Source of the DNA: an uncultured Nitrosomonadales bacterium
GTDB lineage: Bacteria > Pseudomonadota > Gammaproteobacteria > Burkholderiales > Gallionellaceae
Direction of reading: 5' to 3'
DNA: 34,853 nt
NCBI GenBank assembly: GCA_903885165.1
Contig: CAISHO010000142.1
Location: 1 to 34,853 of the forward strand
A program made the translations under genes and the position numbers. Of the stretch, positions 9,588 to 17,843 are shown one piece after another. Positions within the stretch are counted from its first letter, which is position 1. Every line of letters begins with the position of its first letter. A model generated the notes under the pieces. The model saw only the letters and a program-made list of their open reading frames with translations. It did not search any database and was not told where the DNA came from.

Positions 9588-9614
9588 AAAAAGCCCCGCT
9601 AAGCGGGGCTTTTT
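9588..9614 (+). terminator. Strong intrinsic terminator
   Basis: AAAAAGCCCCGCT at 9588-9600 pairs with AGCGGGGCTTTTT at 9602-9614, with one unpaired base between (in practice a TAA loop and a GCCCCGC stem). The A and T flanks make it effective in both directions, so it could also stop read-through from the ccm operon, which converges on it from the right. Confidence 0.92.
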
Positions 9615-9829
9615 ATTAAGCTGAATAGAACTCGTGGCCGTCGACGTCATCCGTGCCATGGCTCTGTTCGGCAGATGCTGTTGTCATTTCGGCCATGACA
9701 TCGGTTACAGGTTTTCAAAGCACATGCTATTCACCTACATGTACTTTCAGGACAACAGCGCCACCAAATAAAATACAACTTATTGATTCTATGAAGGTAT
9801 TTTATAGACAATTCTCAGTTAACGAGACG

Positions 9830-11074
9830 CTACTTTACAACACTACTTATCTCAATAGTAAGTCCCTTAGCACCCGGCTTGATTGAAGCGGAGAGCCCTT
9901 CCAGATCACCGGACTGGGCGACCGGCGTACCGGATTTGGACACGCGCGCCACAACGATTACCTTATCAAAGCCAGAGAGTTTCAACTGCGGCTGCATCGC
10001 CATGCTGTCGTCCAACGTAAATTCCATCGGCAAATCCTTGACCTGTTTGCGGATCACGGCCAGCGGCATTTTTGGACCTTCTGCCGCACGTGCCAGAATA
10101 AACACCACATCGTCAGGCGACACTTTGCCAATCAATGACTTGCTCAACATGACTTTTCCGGTGATGGCTGCCGCTGAATTAGCAGGGGCTTTTTCCGCCA
10201 TAGCGGGCATCGCAGCCAACTTTTCTCGTCCGCCCTTTTGCATCGCCAGATACTCTCGCGCCTGCTTCAGCCCGCCCTGTATCATCTGAATATCAGGATA
10301 ATCCGGTGGCAGCAGACTGATCAATTTTTGCCAGTGGGTAATCGCGACCACATAATCACCGCGCTCCATCGCCGCAGAACCGGCCAGCGCAAGCGCCGTT
10401 GTATTATTCCCGTCGAGCGCCAGCGCCTTGACCAGCAACTTGGTTGGTTCCCCCAGCAACGACTGATTATTAGTCATCGCCATCGCATCCGCATAGTTGG
10501 TCCAAAGTTGCGACTCATTGGGCACCAGTTTGACCAGTTGCTCATAGGCGCGCACCGCATCCGGAAAACGCTGCAATTCCGAATAGGAACGTGCCAGCAC
10601 AAGCCAGCCGTCCGGATTCTCAGGCATCTTGACCAACTTGGCTTCCAGTTCCTGCAAGGCGACTTCAGAACGCAGCACGCCAAAATCTTCCGTTGCGGCG
10701 TGTTGTGCTTGCGGCAGCATAGCACCACTGTTACCGATCTTAAGATAGAGCAGCACGCTGCACAGCGGAATGAGCACCATCAGCACCAGCGCCAGAACGC
10801 GAGCAGGACTGTGCGATACGGGTGCATCGCTGGATTTGACTTCCTCGATAAGACGTACTTGCAACTCATGCCGTCCCTGCTCATAGGACTCCTGACTCAG
10901 CAGGCTATTTTTCAGATCTGCATCCAGTTCGACCGATTGATCACGCAGAATTTCAAGGTTGGCCGCATCACGCAACACGGCATTGCTTTTAACCGATTTA
11001 CGCCACAAGGGCCAAACCACAAACGCCAGCGCAGCAACGAGCAGCACTGAACACCATATCCAGAATAAGGTCAT
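9830..11074 (-). CDS. ccmI: Cytochrome c maturation protein CcmI (TPR apocytochrome chaperone)
   Basis: Holds apocytochrome c and presents it to the CcmF/CcmH heme ligation complex. The 414 residues start with one transmembrane helix (about 4-22) and a cytoplasmic segment containing NLEILRDQSVELDADL, the conserved CcmI N-terminal block. A second helix follows near residues 93-112, then TPR repeats (about 130-275, with GWLVLARSYSELQRFPDAVRA and LWTNYADAMAM) and a C-terminal periplasmic beta domain (about 305-414) as in longer CcmI proteins. It overlaps ccmH by 4 bases and is the last gene of the ccm operon. Confidence 0.92.
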   Translation of the reverse strand: MTLFWIWCSVLLVAALAFVVWPLWRKSVKSNAVLRDAANLEILRDQSVELDADLKNSLLSQESYEQGRHELQVRLIEEVKSSDAPVSHSPARVLALVLMVLIPLCSVLLYLKIGNSGAMLPQAQHAATEDFGVLRSEVALQELEAKLVKMPENPDGWLVLARSYSELQRFPDAVRAYEQLVKLVPNESQLWTNYADAMAMTNNQSLLGEPTKLLVKALALDGNNTTALALAGSAAMERGDYVVAITHWQKLISLLPPDYPDIQMIQGGLKQAREYLAMQKGGREKLAAMPAMAEKAPANSAAAITGKVMLSKSLIGKVSPDDVVFILARAAEGPKMPLAVIRKQVKDLPMEFTLDDSMAMQPQLKLSGFDKVIVVARVSKSGTPVAQSGDLEGLSASIKPGAKGLTIEISSVVK

Positions 11075-11583
11075 GCTTGTGTATCCTTCTTACCAGCCTG
11101 CCCGACAGGCTCAGGTGCATCATTCAAAGCTGCTGAGGGTTCATTCAGCAGGGAGGCAGCGCGCTGTTCGTCCTGCACGGAGAGGGTCGTATCGACCACT
11201 ACGCCGCGACGCTTCTTCAACTGATAAAACAAGCCGAGTCCGCCCAACAACAGCAAAATAAAGGGCGCCATCCATAACGGCATGGTTTCCTTATCCACCG
11301 GCGGATCGAACAGCACGGACTTACCAAAGCGTTCAACCAATAGATCCATGATCTGCTGATCGGTAGCACCGGCCTTCATCTTGTCTCGCATGATGGCGCG
11401 CACATCGTTTGACCAATCCGAATGCGAGGTCGAAACAGGTTCACTCTGACAGACCAGACAACGCACCTTTTCCGCCAGGCGGATCATGCGCATTTCCATC
11501 ACTGGATCATCGGCGATGTCTTTGGCCTCGCCGGCAAAAGAAAAAACCGGCAACAACAATGCCAATATCAATAAAAATCTCAT
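11071..11583 (-). CDS. ccmH: Cytochrome c maturation thiol-reductase CcmH
   Basis: Membrane-anchored periplasmic protein that reduces or binds the CXXCH motif of apocytochrome c before heme attachment. Signal peptide at residues 1-17, then the active-site motif RCLVCQ with Cys42 and Cys45, corresponding to the family's LRCxxCQ. WSNDVRAIMRDKM and FGKSVLFDPP follow as family blocks, and one C-terminal helix (about 107-123) anchors it, with a short tail. The motif has a Ser-Glu after CQ where many homologues have Asn-Gln; this is conservative. Starts and stops overlap ccmG and ccmI by 4 bases each. Confidence 0.94.
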   Translation of the reverse strand: MRFLLILALLLPVFSFAGEAKDIADDPVMEMRMIRLAEKVRCLVCQSEPVSTSHSDWSNDVRAIMRDKMKAGATDQQIMDLLVERFGKSVLFDPPVDKETMPLWMAPFILLLLGGLGLFYQLKKRRGVVVDTTLSVQDEQRAASLLNEPSAALNDAPEPVGQAGKKDTQA

Positions 11584-12107
11584 TGTTTCTCTAACTCCGC
11601 AACCATGGGAAGAATCGTTTCACGCAAATTTTGCGGTGTGACGGGACCGATCAGCTTAAATTTAATGATGCCTTTTTTATCAATCACATAAGTCTCTGGA
11701 ACGCCATATACGCCGTAGTCAAATCCGACTTTTCCATCAAGGTCCGCGATCACCAGATTGTAAGGGTCGCCCGCATTGTTAAGCGTAGCCTCCCCATCCA
11801 GACGTTTGTCTTTGTAATCCAGACCCACGATAGGCACGATATTTTGATGAGACAATTCCATCAAGATCGGATGTTCGTCTTTACACGCGCCGCACCAGGA
11901 TGCCCAGACATTTAGCAACCACACCTTACCCAGCATTTCCTTCGGTGCAAACTGACGAGTTGCATCGTGCAACTGCGGCAACATGAAGGCAGGTGCTGGC
12001 TTACCGACCAAAGGAGACGGTACTTCTCGCGTATCGCGTCCCAGCCCCTTGTACAGGAACACCGACAAAACCAGAAAAATGACAAAGGGGAGGATGAAAC
12101 GCATCAT
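11580..12107 (-). CDS. ccmG: Thiol:disulfide interchange protein CcmG (DsbE)
   Basis: Periplasmic thioredoxin-like protein, tethered by an N-terminal helix (about residues 4-21), that keeps the heme-binding cysteines of apocytochrome c reduced with electrons from CcdA/DsbD. The active site is WCGAC (Cys72, Cys75) within NVWASWCGACKDEHP; the cis-proline region YGVYGVPETYVID is present, and VGLDYKDKRLD matches the CcmG-specific insert. Length 175 is standard. It overlaps both ccmF and ccmH by 4 bases. Confidence 0.95.
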   Translation of the reverse strand: MMRFILPFVIFLVLSVFLYKGLGRDTREVPSPLVGKPAPAFMLPQLHDATRQFAPKEMLGKVWLLNVWASWCGACKDEHPILMELSHQNIVPIVGLDYKDKRLDGEATLNNAGDPYNLVIADLDGKVGFDYGVYGVPETYVIDKKGIIKFKLIGPVTPQNLRETILPMVAELEKQ

Positions 12108-14092
12108 GCCGCTGCTCCTTGCAAAGTGACTGCCTTTTTATGAATTCGATATCGGCGATCGGATACCGCCAGGATGCCGCCCAACCCCATCAATAAACAG
12201 CCCGCCCAGATCCAATCGATAAACGGTTTAATGTAGACACGCACCGCCCACGCACCCTCCGCTTCCGGTATCGGCTCGCCCAGCGACACATACAAATCGC
12301 GGAATACGCCGGTGGTAATCGCAGCCTCAGTCAACGGCATGCCGGATACATTGTACTGACGCTTTTCAGGCTCAAGTTCGGTGACTAAATGCCCATCGCG
12401 ACTGACGCTGACATGTCCGACCCCTGCCACGTAATTTGGTCCTTGTGATTCTGTCACCCCGTTGAAACGGAACTCATAACCACCGGCAACCACCGTGTCG
12501 CCAACGTTCATGCGCAGATCGCGTTCGGTTTCATAACCTTTGACCAGCGTCACCCCGATGATAAACAGTGCCACGCCCAGATGCGCCACCTGCATGCCGT
12601 AGTAACTCAGACTCTGAGCGCGCACGCGCTGCATAAAGCGCCCCTGCCCTGCCCAGCGCTGACGCAGACTGACCACCAGCGTTGCGATCACCCAGAAAGC
12701 CATCAGCAAACCTAAAACGATCATCGGTGACCATTTATTGGATTCTAAAGATAAAAATTTACCCATCAAAAGTGGCAAAAGCACAGCTAACACCAGTGCA
12801 CTACCAAAAGCCCAACGCACGCGGCGAGCCAGATCAGGCACGGACATTTTTTTCCAGCGCGCTAACGGGCCTAAGCCCATCAGGAACACCATAGGCACCA
12901 TCAGCGGCACGAACACGGCTTCAAAATACGGCGCACCGACCGACAATTTTCCGTAGCCCAAGGCATCCATGAACAAGGGATACAGGGTACCGATAAATAC
13001 CGATGCGGAGGCAACCGACAGCAACACGTTGTTGGACAACAACAGGGATTCGCGTGAAACCATGTCAAACTTGCCGCCCAAGCCCACTTTTGGTGCGCGC
13101 CATGCGAACAGCAACAGCGATGCACCGATCACGAGCACCAGAAAACTCAGGATGAAGATACCGCGTTTCGGATCTGACGCGAACGAATGTACGGAAGTCA
13201 AGACACCGGAACGCACCAAAAAGGTACCCAACAGACTCAACGAAAACGCCGCAATCGCCAGCAACACCGTCCAACTCTTGAACGCACCGCGTTTTTCCGT
13301 CACCGCCAGCGAGTGGATCAGTGCTGTACCCAACAACCACGGCATGAACGAGGCATTCTCGACCGGATCCCAGAACCACCAACCGCCCCAGCCTAATTCG
13401 TAATACGCCCAACCGGATCCTAACGCGATACCGATAGTCATAAATACCCAAGCCACGGTAGTCCACGGGCGTGACCAGCGCGCCCAGGTCGCATCGAGTT
13501 TACCGCCCAGCAAGGCTGAAATCGCAAAGGCAAAAGCCACCGAGAAGCCGACATAACCCATATAGAGCATAGGCGGATGGATCACCAGACCCGGATCTTG
13601 CAACAGCGGATTGAGATCACGACCATCCGCCGCAGCCGGCAACAGGCGCTCAAACGGGCTGCTGGTGAACAACATAAACAGCAGAAAACCCACTGAAATC
13701 ATGCCCATCACGCCCAGTACCCGCGCGACCATTTCTTCAGGCAGATGTTTGCTAAAGGCGGCGACAGCAGCGGTCCAAACCGACAAAAAGAACGCCCATA
13801 ACAGCAACGAGCCTTCGTGCCCGCCCCAGATCGCCGCAAAGCGATATTGTCCGGGTAGTTGCGAATTGGAGTGCTGCGCGACATACAGCACGGAAAAATC
13901 ATTAGAGAGGAAGGCGTTCGCCAGCGTGGCAAACGCCACCCCGATCAGCAACATCTGCCCATAAGCTAATGGACGTGCGACCCCCATCAATACACTGTTG
14001 TTGCGCGCTGCACCGAGTATCGGCAGCACGCCCAATGTCGTCGCAAGAAACAGCGCGACGATTAAAGAAAAATGACCTAGCTCAGGAATCAT
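12104..14092 (-). CDS. ccmF: Heme lyase subunit CcmF
   Basis: Large polytopic membrane protein that accepts heme from CcmE and ligates it to apocytochrome c. The 662 residues contain the tryptophan-rich heme-handling motif WGGWWFWDPVENASFMPWLL, flanked by conserved periplasmic histidines, and about 14-15 hydrophobic segments. IWGGHEGSLLLWAFFLS near residue 90 and the LGTFLVRSGVLTSVHSFA block are also diagnostic. The C-terminal soluble part has GYEFRFNGVTESQGPNY. Length matches the family; the ATG at 14092 is followed by an acidic-free hydrophobic N-terminus typical of CcmF. Confidence 0.97.
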   Translation of the reverse strand: MIPELGHFSLIVALFLATTLGVLPILGAARNNSVLMGVARPLAYGQMLLIGVAFATLANAFLSNDFSVLYVAQHSNSQLPGQYRFAAIWGGHEGSLLLWAFFLSVWTAAVAAFSKHLPEEMVARVLGVMGMISVGFLLFMLFTSSPFERLLPAAADGRDLNPLLQDPGLVIHPPMLYMGYVGFSVAFAFAISALLGGKLDATWARWSRPWTTVAWVFMTIGIALGSGWAYYELGWGGWWFWDPVENASFMPWLLGTALIHSLAVTEKRGAFKSWTVLLAIAAFSLSLLGTFLVRSGVLTSVHSFASDPKRGIFILSFLVLVIGASLLLFAWRAPKVGLGGKFDMVSRESLLLSNNVLLSVASASVFIGTLYPLFMDALGYGKLSVGAPYFEAVFVPLMVPMVFLMGLGPLARWKKMSVPDLARRVRWAFGSALVLAVLLPLLMGKFLSLESNKWSPMIVLGLLMAFWVIATLVVSLRQRWAGQGRFMQRVRAQSLSYYGMQVAHLGVALFIIGVTLVKGYETERDLRMNVGDTVVAGGYEFRFNGVTESQGPNYVAGVGHVSVSRDGHLVTELEPEKRQYNVSGMPLTEAAITTGVFRDLYVSLGEPIPEAEGAWAVRVYIKPFIDWIWAGCLLMGLGGILAVSDRRYRIHKKAVTLQGAAA

Positions 14093-14122
14093 GCGTAGCT
14101 TTCAAGTATTTAATTGTATTGA

Positions 14123-14584
14123 TTATTTGACAGCAGGAGCGCTAGCCGGAGAACTCGCGGCAGTGCCGGCTTTCTTCAGTGCATCTGCGGCTTCCGGCGG
14201 CATGTAGTTTTCATCATGCTTGGCCAGCACTTCGGCTGCGTGCATTACCCCGTCGGCTTCCATCTTGCCTTGGGCTACCACGCCCTTACCTTCCTTGAAC
14301 AGATCAGGCAAGATCCCCCGGTACACCACCGGCAGACTCTTTTTCAGATCGGTGATAACGAAATGCACGGTCAGACCATCGCCCTCACGCTTCATACTAC
14401 CTTCTTCGACCAGACCACCAATGCGGAAACTGCGGCCTTGCGGCGCTTCCTTGTTGTAAACCTGAGTCGGCGTGAAATACAGGCTGACGTTATCCTTCAA
14501 CGCATTCAACACCAGCATGACTGCCAAACCGACGGCGGCAAGCGCCACGACAATATATAGTGCTCTTTTCTGACGCGGTTTCAT
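14123..14584 (-). CDS. ccmE: Periplasmic heme chaperone CcmE
   Basis: Binds heme covalently on a histidine and shuttles it from CcmABCD to CcmF. The 153 residues begin with a basic [10 protein letters not shown] segment and a membrane helix (about 9-27), then an OB-fold beta barrel. The heme-attachment motif KHDENY places the covalent histidine at His123 and the axial tyrosine at Tyr127. [14 protein letters not shown] and [14 protein letters not shown] are standard CcmE blocks. The last 25 residues are Ala/Pro/Ser-rich and disordered. One base separates its start from the ccmD stop. Confidence 0.97.
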   Translation of the reverse strand: MKPRQKRALYIVVALAAVGLAVMLVLNALKDNVSLYFTPTQVYNKEAPQGRSFRIGGLVEEGSMKREGDGLTVHFVITDLKKSLPVVYRGILPDLFKEGKGVVAQGKMEADGVMHAAEVLAKHDENYMPPEAADALKKAGTAASSPASAPAVK

Positions 14585-14585
14585 C

Positions 14586-14759
14586 CTAGATTCCTTCCGA
14601 TTCTTCAGCTTCGCGCATCAGGCGCACCTGTTGTAGCGTAATTTTGCGTTTATGCATCACCATGGCGATTTCAATCGCAAATATCAAAAATGCCACCCCG
14701 TAGGAACCTATCCATACGTAGGTCAACGGATTTTCTCTCATCCAGATATCCAGACTCAT
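14586..14759 (-). CDS. ccmD: Heme exporter protein CcmD
   Basis: A 57-residue single-helix protein needed to release holo-CcmE from the CcmABC complex. The start chosen is ATG 14757-14759, which overlaps the ccmC stop in a TAATG arrangement; longer upstream readings run through ccmC in another frame. It has [20 protein letters not shown], a helix of about 20 residues ([19 protein letters not shown]) and a basic tail with [12 protein letters not shown], all expected of CcmD. Confidence 0.9.
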   Translation of the reverse strand: MSLDIWMRENPLTYVWIGSYGVAFLIFAIEIAMVMHKRKITLQQVRLMREAEESEGI

Positions 14760-15493
14760 TATTTCACCTCCGCCAGTTGAGCGATCCACTTGGTATGCCG
14801 TTCGCGTTCCAGAATAATGCTGCGCACCCGCATCAGGGTGACCGCAATTGCATACAGCCAGCAGGCCACCAGCATGGTGAACATCGCCTGTTGCATCGCG
14901 ATGTGCATGGACGTGCCGGAGTATTTGATGGTCGAACCCTGATGCAGGGTATTCCACCATTTAACCGAGAAATAGATGATGGGCACGTTCACGGAACCTA
15001 CGATGGCGAGTAAGGCGGCGGCACGATCAGCCCGGCGCGGATCATCGATGGAAGCGTGCAGCGCGATGAAACCCAGATATAAAAACAGCAAGATTAATTC
15101 CGAAGTCAGACGTGCATCCCACACCCACCATGCACCCCACATCGGCTTGCCCCACAGCGCGCCGGTCCACAGCGAAATAAAGGCGAACAAAGCGCCGGTA
15201 GGCGCAACCGCACTGGCCATCATGGAGGACAGTCGCGTATTGAAAATCAGACCCAGCGCCGCATAACCTGCCATCACAAGATAGAGAAACATCGAGATAA
15301 TCGAGGTCGGCACATGAATGAAGATAATGCGGTAGAACTGACCCTGCGTCGCATCCATAGGCGCGACGGCAAATCCGATATACAGCGCGATCGCACATAA
15401 AATCACGGACGAGATGGCAAACCAGGGTATCAGTTTACCGGCCAATCCGTAAAATGTGGTGGGTGCAGAATATTTAAACCAGTTTATCGCCAT
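14759..15493 (-). CDS. ccmC: Heme exporter protein CcmC
   Basis: Six-helix membrane protein that catalyses transfer of heme to CcmE. The 244 residues include the tryptophan-rich WWVWDARLTSELILLFLYLG motif and conserved periplasmic histidines: one in the RIIFIHVPTS segment and one in WWNTLHQGS, the usual heme axial ligands. Length and topology are standard. It lies 9 bases after ccmB and overlaps ccmD by one base. Confidence 0.97.
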   Translation of the reverse strand: MAINWFKYSAPTTFYGLAGKLIPWFAISSVILCAIALYIGFAVAPMDATQGQFYRIIFIHVPTSIISMFLYLVMAGYAALGLIFNTRLSSMMASAVAPTGALFAFISLWTGALWGKPMWGAWWVWDARLTSELILLFLYLGFIALHASIDDPRRADRAAALLAIVGSVNVPIIYFSVKWWNTLHQGSTIKYSGTSMHIAMQQAMFTMLVACWLYAIAVTLMRVRSIILERERHTKWIAQLAEVK

Positions 15494-15502
15494 AATCCTT
15501 TA

Positions 15503-16186
15503 TTACTCCATCGAAATACGCAAAGCCTGCGCCGTCACCCAGGGGGTAAACGCGAGCGCCAACACCAGCAAAGCACCCATCAAAGACAGATGGGCTGATA
15601 CATTCAATCCGCTGGTCACCGCCTGCACCGCGCCCGTACCGAAAATCAGCACCGGTATACACAGCGGCAACACCAGCAACGACAACAACACCCCACCACC
15701 GCGCAAGCCTAAAGTCAGCGCCGCGCCGATCGCACCCACCATGCTCAATATCGGCGTTCCCAGCAGCAAACCCAACATCAGCACGCCTATGCCTTCTACC
15801 GTCATATCGAACTGCAAGCCTAACACTGGCGTCATCAACACCAGCGGTAAGCCTGACACCATCCAGTGTGAAGCCATCTTACCCAGTACCAGCACCGACA
15901 GCGACTGAGGGGCTAACAGCATTTGTTCTAGCGTACCATCCAAATAGTCTGCCGAGAATAACCTGCCCAACGACAACATTGATGCGAGTAAGGCCGCTAC
16001 CCATAACACGCCCGGCGCCATCTTGCGCAACATATCCATTTCGGGCCCTACGCCCAGCGGAAACAGGCTCACCACCATCACGAAGAAAAACAGGGTGGTC
16101 AGCACATCCGCACGGCGACGCATCGCCAGCACCAGATCGCGGCGCACCACTAACACCAATAGTGCAAAAAGGGATAATTTTTTCAT
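15503..16186 (-). CDS. ccmB: Heme exporter protein CcmB
   Basis: Membrane permease subunit of the CcmAB ABC transporter that powers release of holo-CcmE. The 227 residues hold about six hydrophobic helices. RRDLVLAMRRRADVLTTLFFF at the N-terminus and LFSADYLDGTLEQMLLAPQS in the middle are CcmB hallmarks. It starts one base after the ccmA stop and ends 9 bases before the ccmC start. Confidence 0.96.
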   Translation of the reverse strand: MKKLSLFALLVLVVRRDLVLAMRRRADVLTTLFFFVMVVSLFPLGVGPEMDMLRKMAPGVLWVAALLASMLSLGRLFSADYLDGTLEQMLLAPQSLSVLVLGKMASHWMVSGLPLVLMTPVLGLQFDMTVEGIGVLMLGLLLGTPILSMVGAIGAALTLGLRGGGVLLSLLVLPLCIPVLIFGTGAVQAVTSGLNVSAHLSLMGALLVLALAFTPWVTAQALRISME

Positions 16187-16187
16187 A

Positions 16188-16802
16188 TCATGACAGCATC
16201 AGGCTGCGCATTTCTATTCCATCCACCGTCAGCGGCTGATGAGTCGTGAAGATCACCATACCCTGCTGCGCCAAATGCTCACCAATCAAATCGCCTATCA
16301 TCGCCACCGCTCCGACATCCAAGGCGGCCAGTGGTTCATCCAATATCCATAACTTCGCATCGCTCACCAGCAAACGCGCCAAAGACACCCGGCGACGCTG
16401 ACCTTGTGAAAGCACCTTGGTCGGCAATCGTTCACGACCTTTCAAACCCATACGGCGCAAGGCGAGAATCGCATCCGACTCACTCAACTGAACGCCAGAC
16501 ATCCCAGCAGAAATCATCAGATTCTCCAGCGCACTCAACTCGTCCTTGATGGCGTTCAAATGCCCCAGATACATCATCTGAGCGTAATAATCCTCAGCCA
16601 GCGTCCGCACATCCTCACCACACCAGGCGATCTTGCCCTCGTCCGGCGTGATAAAACCACACAATGTGCGCAGCAAACTGGTTTTACCACTGCCGTTAGC
16701 GCCCTGGATCTGCATGATCTGCCCCGGATAGAGCGAAAAGCTCAATCCTGAAAACAAGCGATGATCGCCGCGACTGCAAGCTAGGTTGCTGATTTCCAGC
16801 AT
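16188..16802 (-). CDS. ccmA: Cytochrome c biogenesis ATP-binding protein CcmA
   Basis: ATPase of the CcmAB complex. I chose ATG 16800-16802 (204 residues) because it puts the Walker A motif GANGSGKTS at residues 34-42, as in other CcmA proteins, and because the longer reading from 16877 runs into the divergent fabI promoter. The signature [15 protein letters not shown] and Walker [13 protein letters not shown] are intact. CcmA is the first gene of the operon, which is transcribed ccmA to ccmI in that order, with a promoter expected in the 109-base gap shared with fabI. Confidence 0.94.
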   Translation of the reverse strand: MLEISNLACSRGDHRLFSGLSFSLYPGQIMQIQGANGSGKTSLLRTLCGFITPDEGKIAWCGEDVRTLAEDYYAQMMYLGHLNAIKDELSALENLMISAGMSGVQLSESDAILALRRMGLKGRERLPTKVLSQGQRRRVSLARLLVSDAKLWILDEPLAALDVGAVAMIGDLIGEHLAQQGMVIFTTHQPLTVDGIEMRSLMLS

Positions 16803-16832
16803 GAAGATAGACCTGAAATTTAACAACCCCGA

Positions 16833-16883
16833 ATTATATACGATTGCTTCAAAGCAATGCGCACCATTCATTTGCATTATAAT
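16833..16883. promoter_or_regulatory. Divergent ccmA/fabI promoter region
   Basis: A perfect TATAAT lies at 16878-16883 on the plus strand, 28 bases before the fabI ATG. On the minus strand another TATAAT is formed by 16833-16838, about 30 bases before the ccmA ATG. Neither has a convincing -35 box at 17 bases, so the -10 calls rest on the hexamers and their positions. Confidence 0.5.
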
Positions 16884-16911
16884 CAGCGCTGACCAACCTA
16901 AAAGGACTCAC

Positions 16912-17700
16912 ATGGGATTTCTGGCCAATAAACGAATTCTGATTACCGGCATGATCAGCACCCGCTCAATCGCCTATGGCGTCGCGCAAGCTATGCACCG
17001 CGAAGGCGCACAACTGGCTTTCACCTATCAGGGGGAGCGCGTGCGTGAACGTGTGCTGGGACTGGCTAAACAATTTGACAGTGATCTGATATTTCAATGC
17101 GATGTCGCCTCTGACGACGAAATCAATCAGCTATTTTCCGATCTGAATCAGCACTGGGACGGTTTTGACGGTTTTGTGCATGCGATTGCCTTCGCCCCGC
17201 GCGAAGCCCTCGAAGGCGAATTCCTCACCGGCTTCAACCGCGAAGCCTTTCGCATCGCACATGACATTAGTTCATACAGCTTCCCAGCCATGGCAAAAGC
17301 GGCACTACCAATGATGGAAGGCCGGAATGCCGCGATCTTGACGTTAAGTTATCTAGGCGCCGTGCGTACTATGCCCCACTACAACGTGATGGGTATGGCG
17401 AAAGCCAGCCTGGAAGCTTCCGTACGCTATCTCGCGATGCAACTGGGGGCCCGGGGCATACGCGCCAACGGCATTTCAGCCGGCCCCATCCGAACCCTGG
17501 CTGCGGCAGGTATTGCCGATTTTGGCAAACTGCTGGGCTACAATGAAAAACACGCACCACTCAAGCGTAATGTCACCGTTGAAGAAGTCGGTAATGCGGC
17601 CGCCTTTCTGTGCAGCGATCTGGCCAGCGGCATCACAGGAGAAATCACCTATGTAGATGGCGGCTTCAATACCACGGCACTGGGCTCAACAGAGGAATAA
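16912..17700 (+). CDS. fabI: Enoyl-[acyl-carrier-protein] reductase (NADH) FabI
   Basis: Reduces trans-2-enoyl-ACP in the last step of each round of type II fatty acid synthesis. The start is ATG 16912, with AAAGGA 6 bases upstream, giving 262 residues. The SDR fold has [13 protein letters not shown] at 13-25 as the nucleotide-binding loop, and the FabI active site Tyr-X6-Lys is YNVMGMAK at Tyr157/Lys164 in the context [28 protein letters not shown] is the substrate-loop block. Its length equals that of E. coli FabI. It is transcribed alone, divergent from ccm. Confidence 0.97.
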   Translation: MGFLANKRILITGMISTRSIAYGVAQAMHREGAQLAFTYQGERVRERVLGLAKQFDSDLIFQCDVASDDEINQLFSDLNQHWDGFDGFVHAIAFAPREALEGEFLTGFNREAFRIAHDISSYSFPAMAKAALPMMEGRNAAILTLSYLGAVRTMPHYNVMGMAKASLEASVRYLAMQLGARGIRANGISAGPIRTLAAAGIADFGKLLGYNEKHAPLKRNVTVEEVGNAAAFLCSDLASGITGEITYVDGGFNTTALGSTEE

Positions 17701-17702
17701 AC

Positions 17703-17726
17703 AACCACCGCCTAAAGCCGGTGGTT
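17703..17726 (+). terminator. Weak hairpin after fabI
   Basis: AACCACCG (17703-17710) pairs with CGGTGGTT (17719-17726) around an 8-base loop, starting 3 bases after the fabI stop. There is no proper T run, so termination may be partial. Confidence 0.5.
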
Positions 17727-17843
17727 TATCGTGTCAGAGAAATTTCAACTCTTGGGAGTTTCGCTGACACCAGCTCAGCAGCTCACAAAACTAAGCATCT
17801 GTTTCAGTGCGAGTTAGTAAATAGTATTGCGTGACGAGAAGAT

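Noticed and set aside
9653-9886. 77-codon plus-strand ORF after the terminator
   Set aside because: It runs into the antisense of ccmI, has no ribosome site and no recognisable content.
14760-14960. Longer 124-residue reading of ccmD
   Set aside because: The extra part runs through ccmC in another frame; CcmD proteins are about 60 residues, and the ATG at 14759 fits this.
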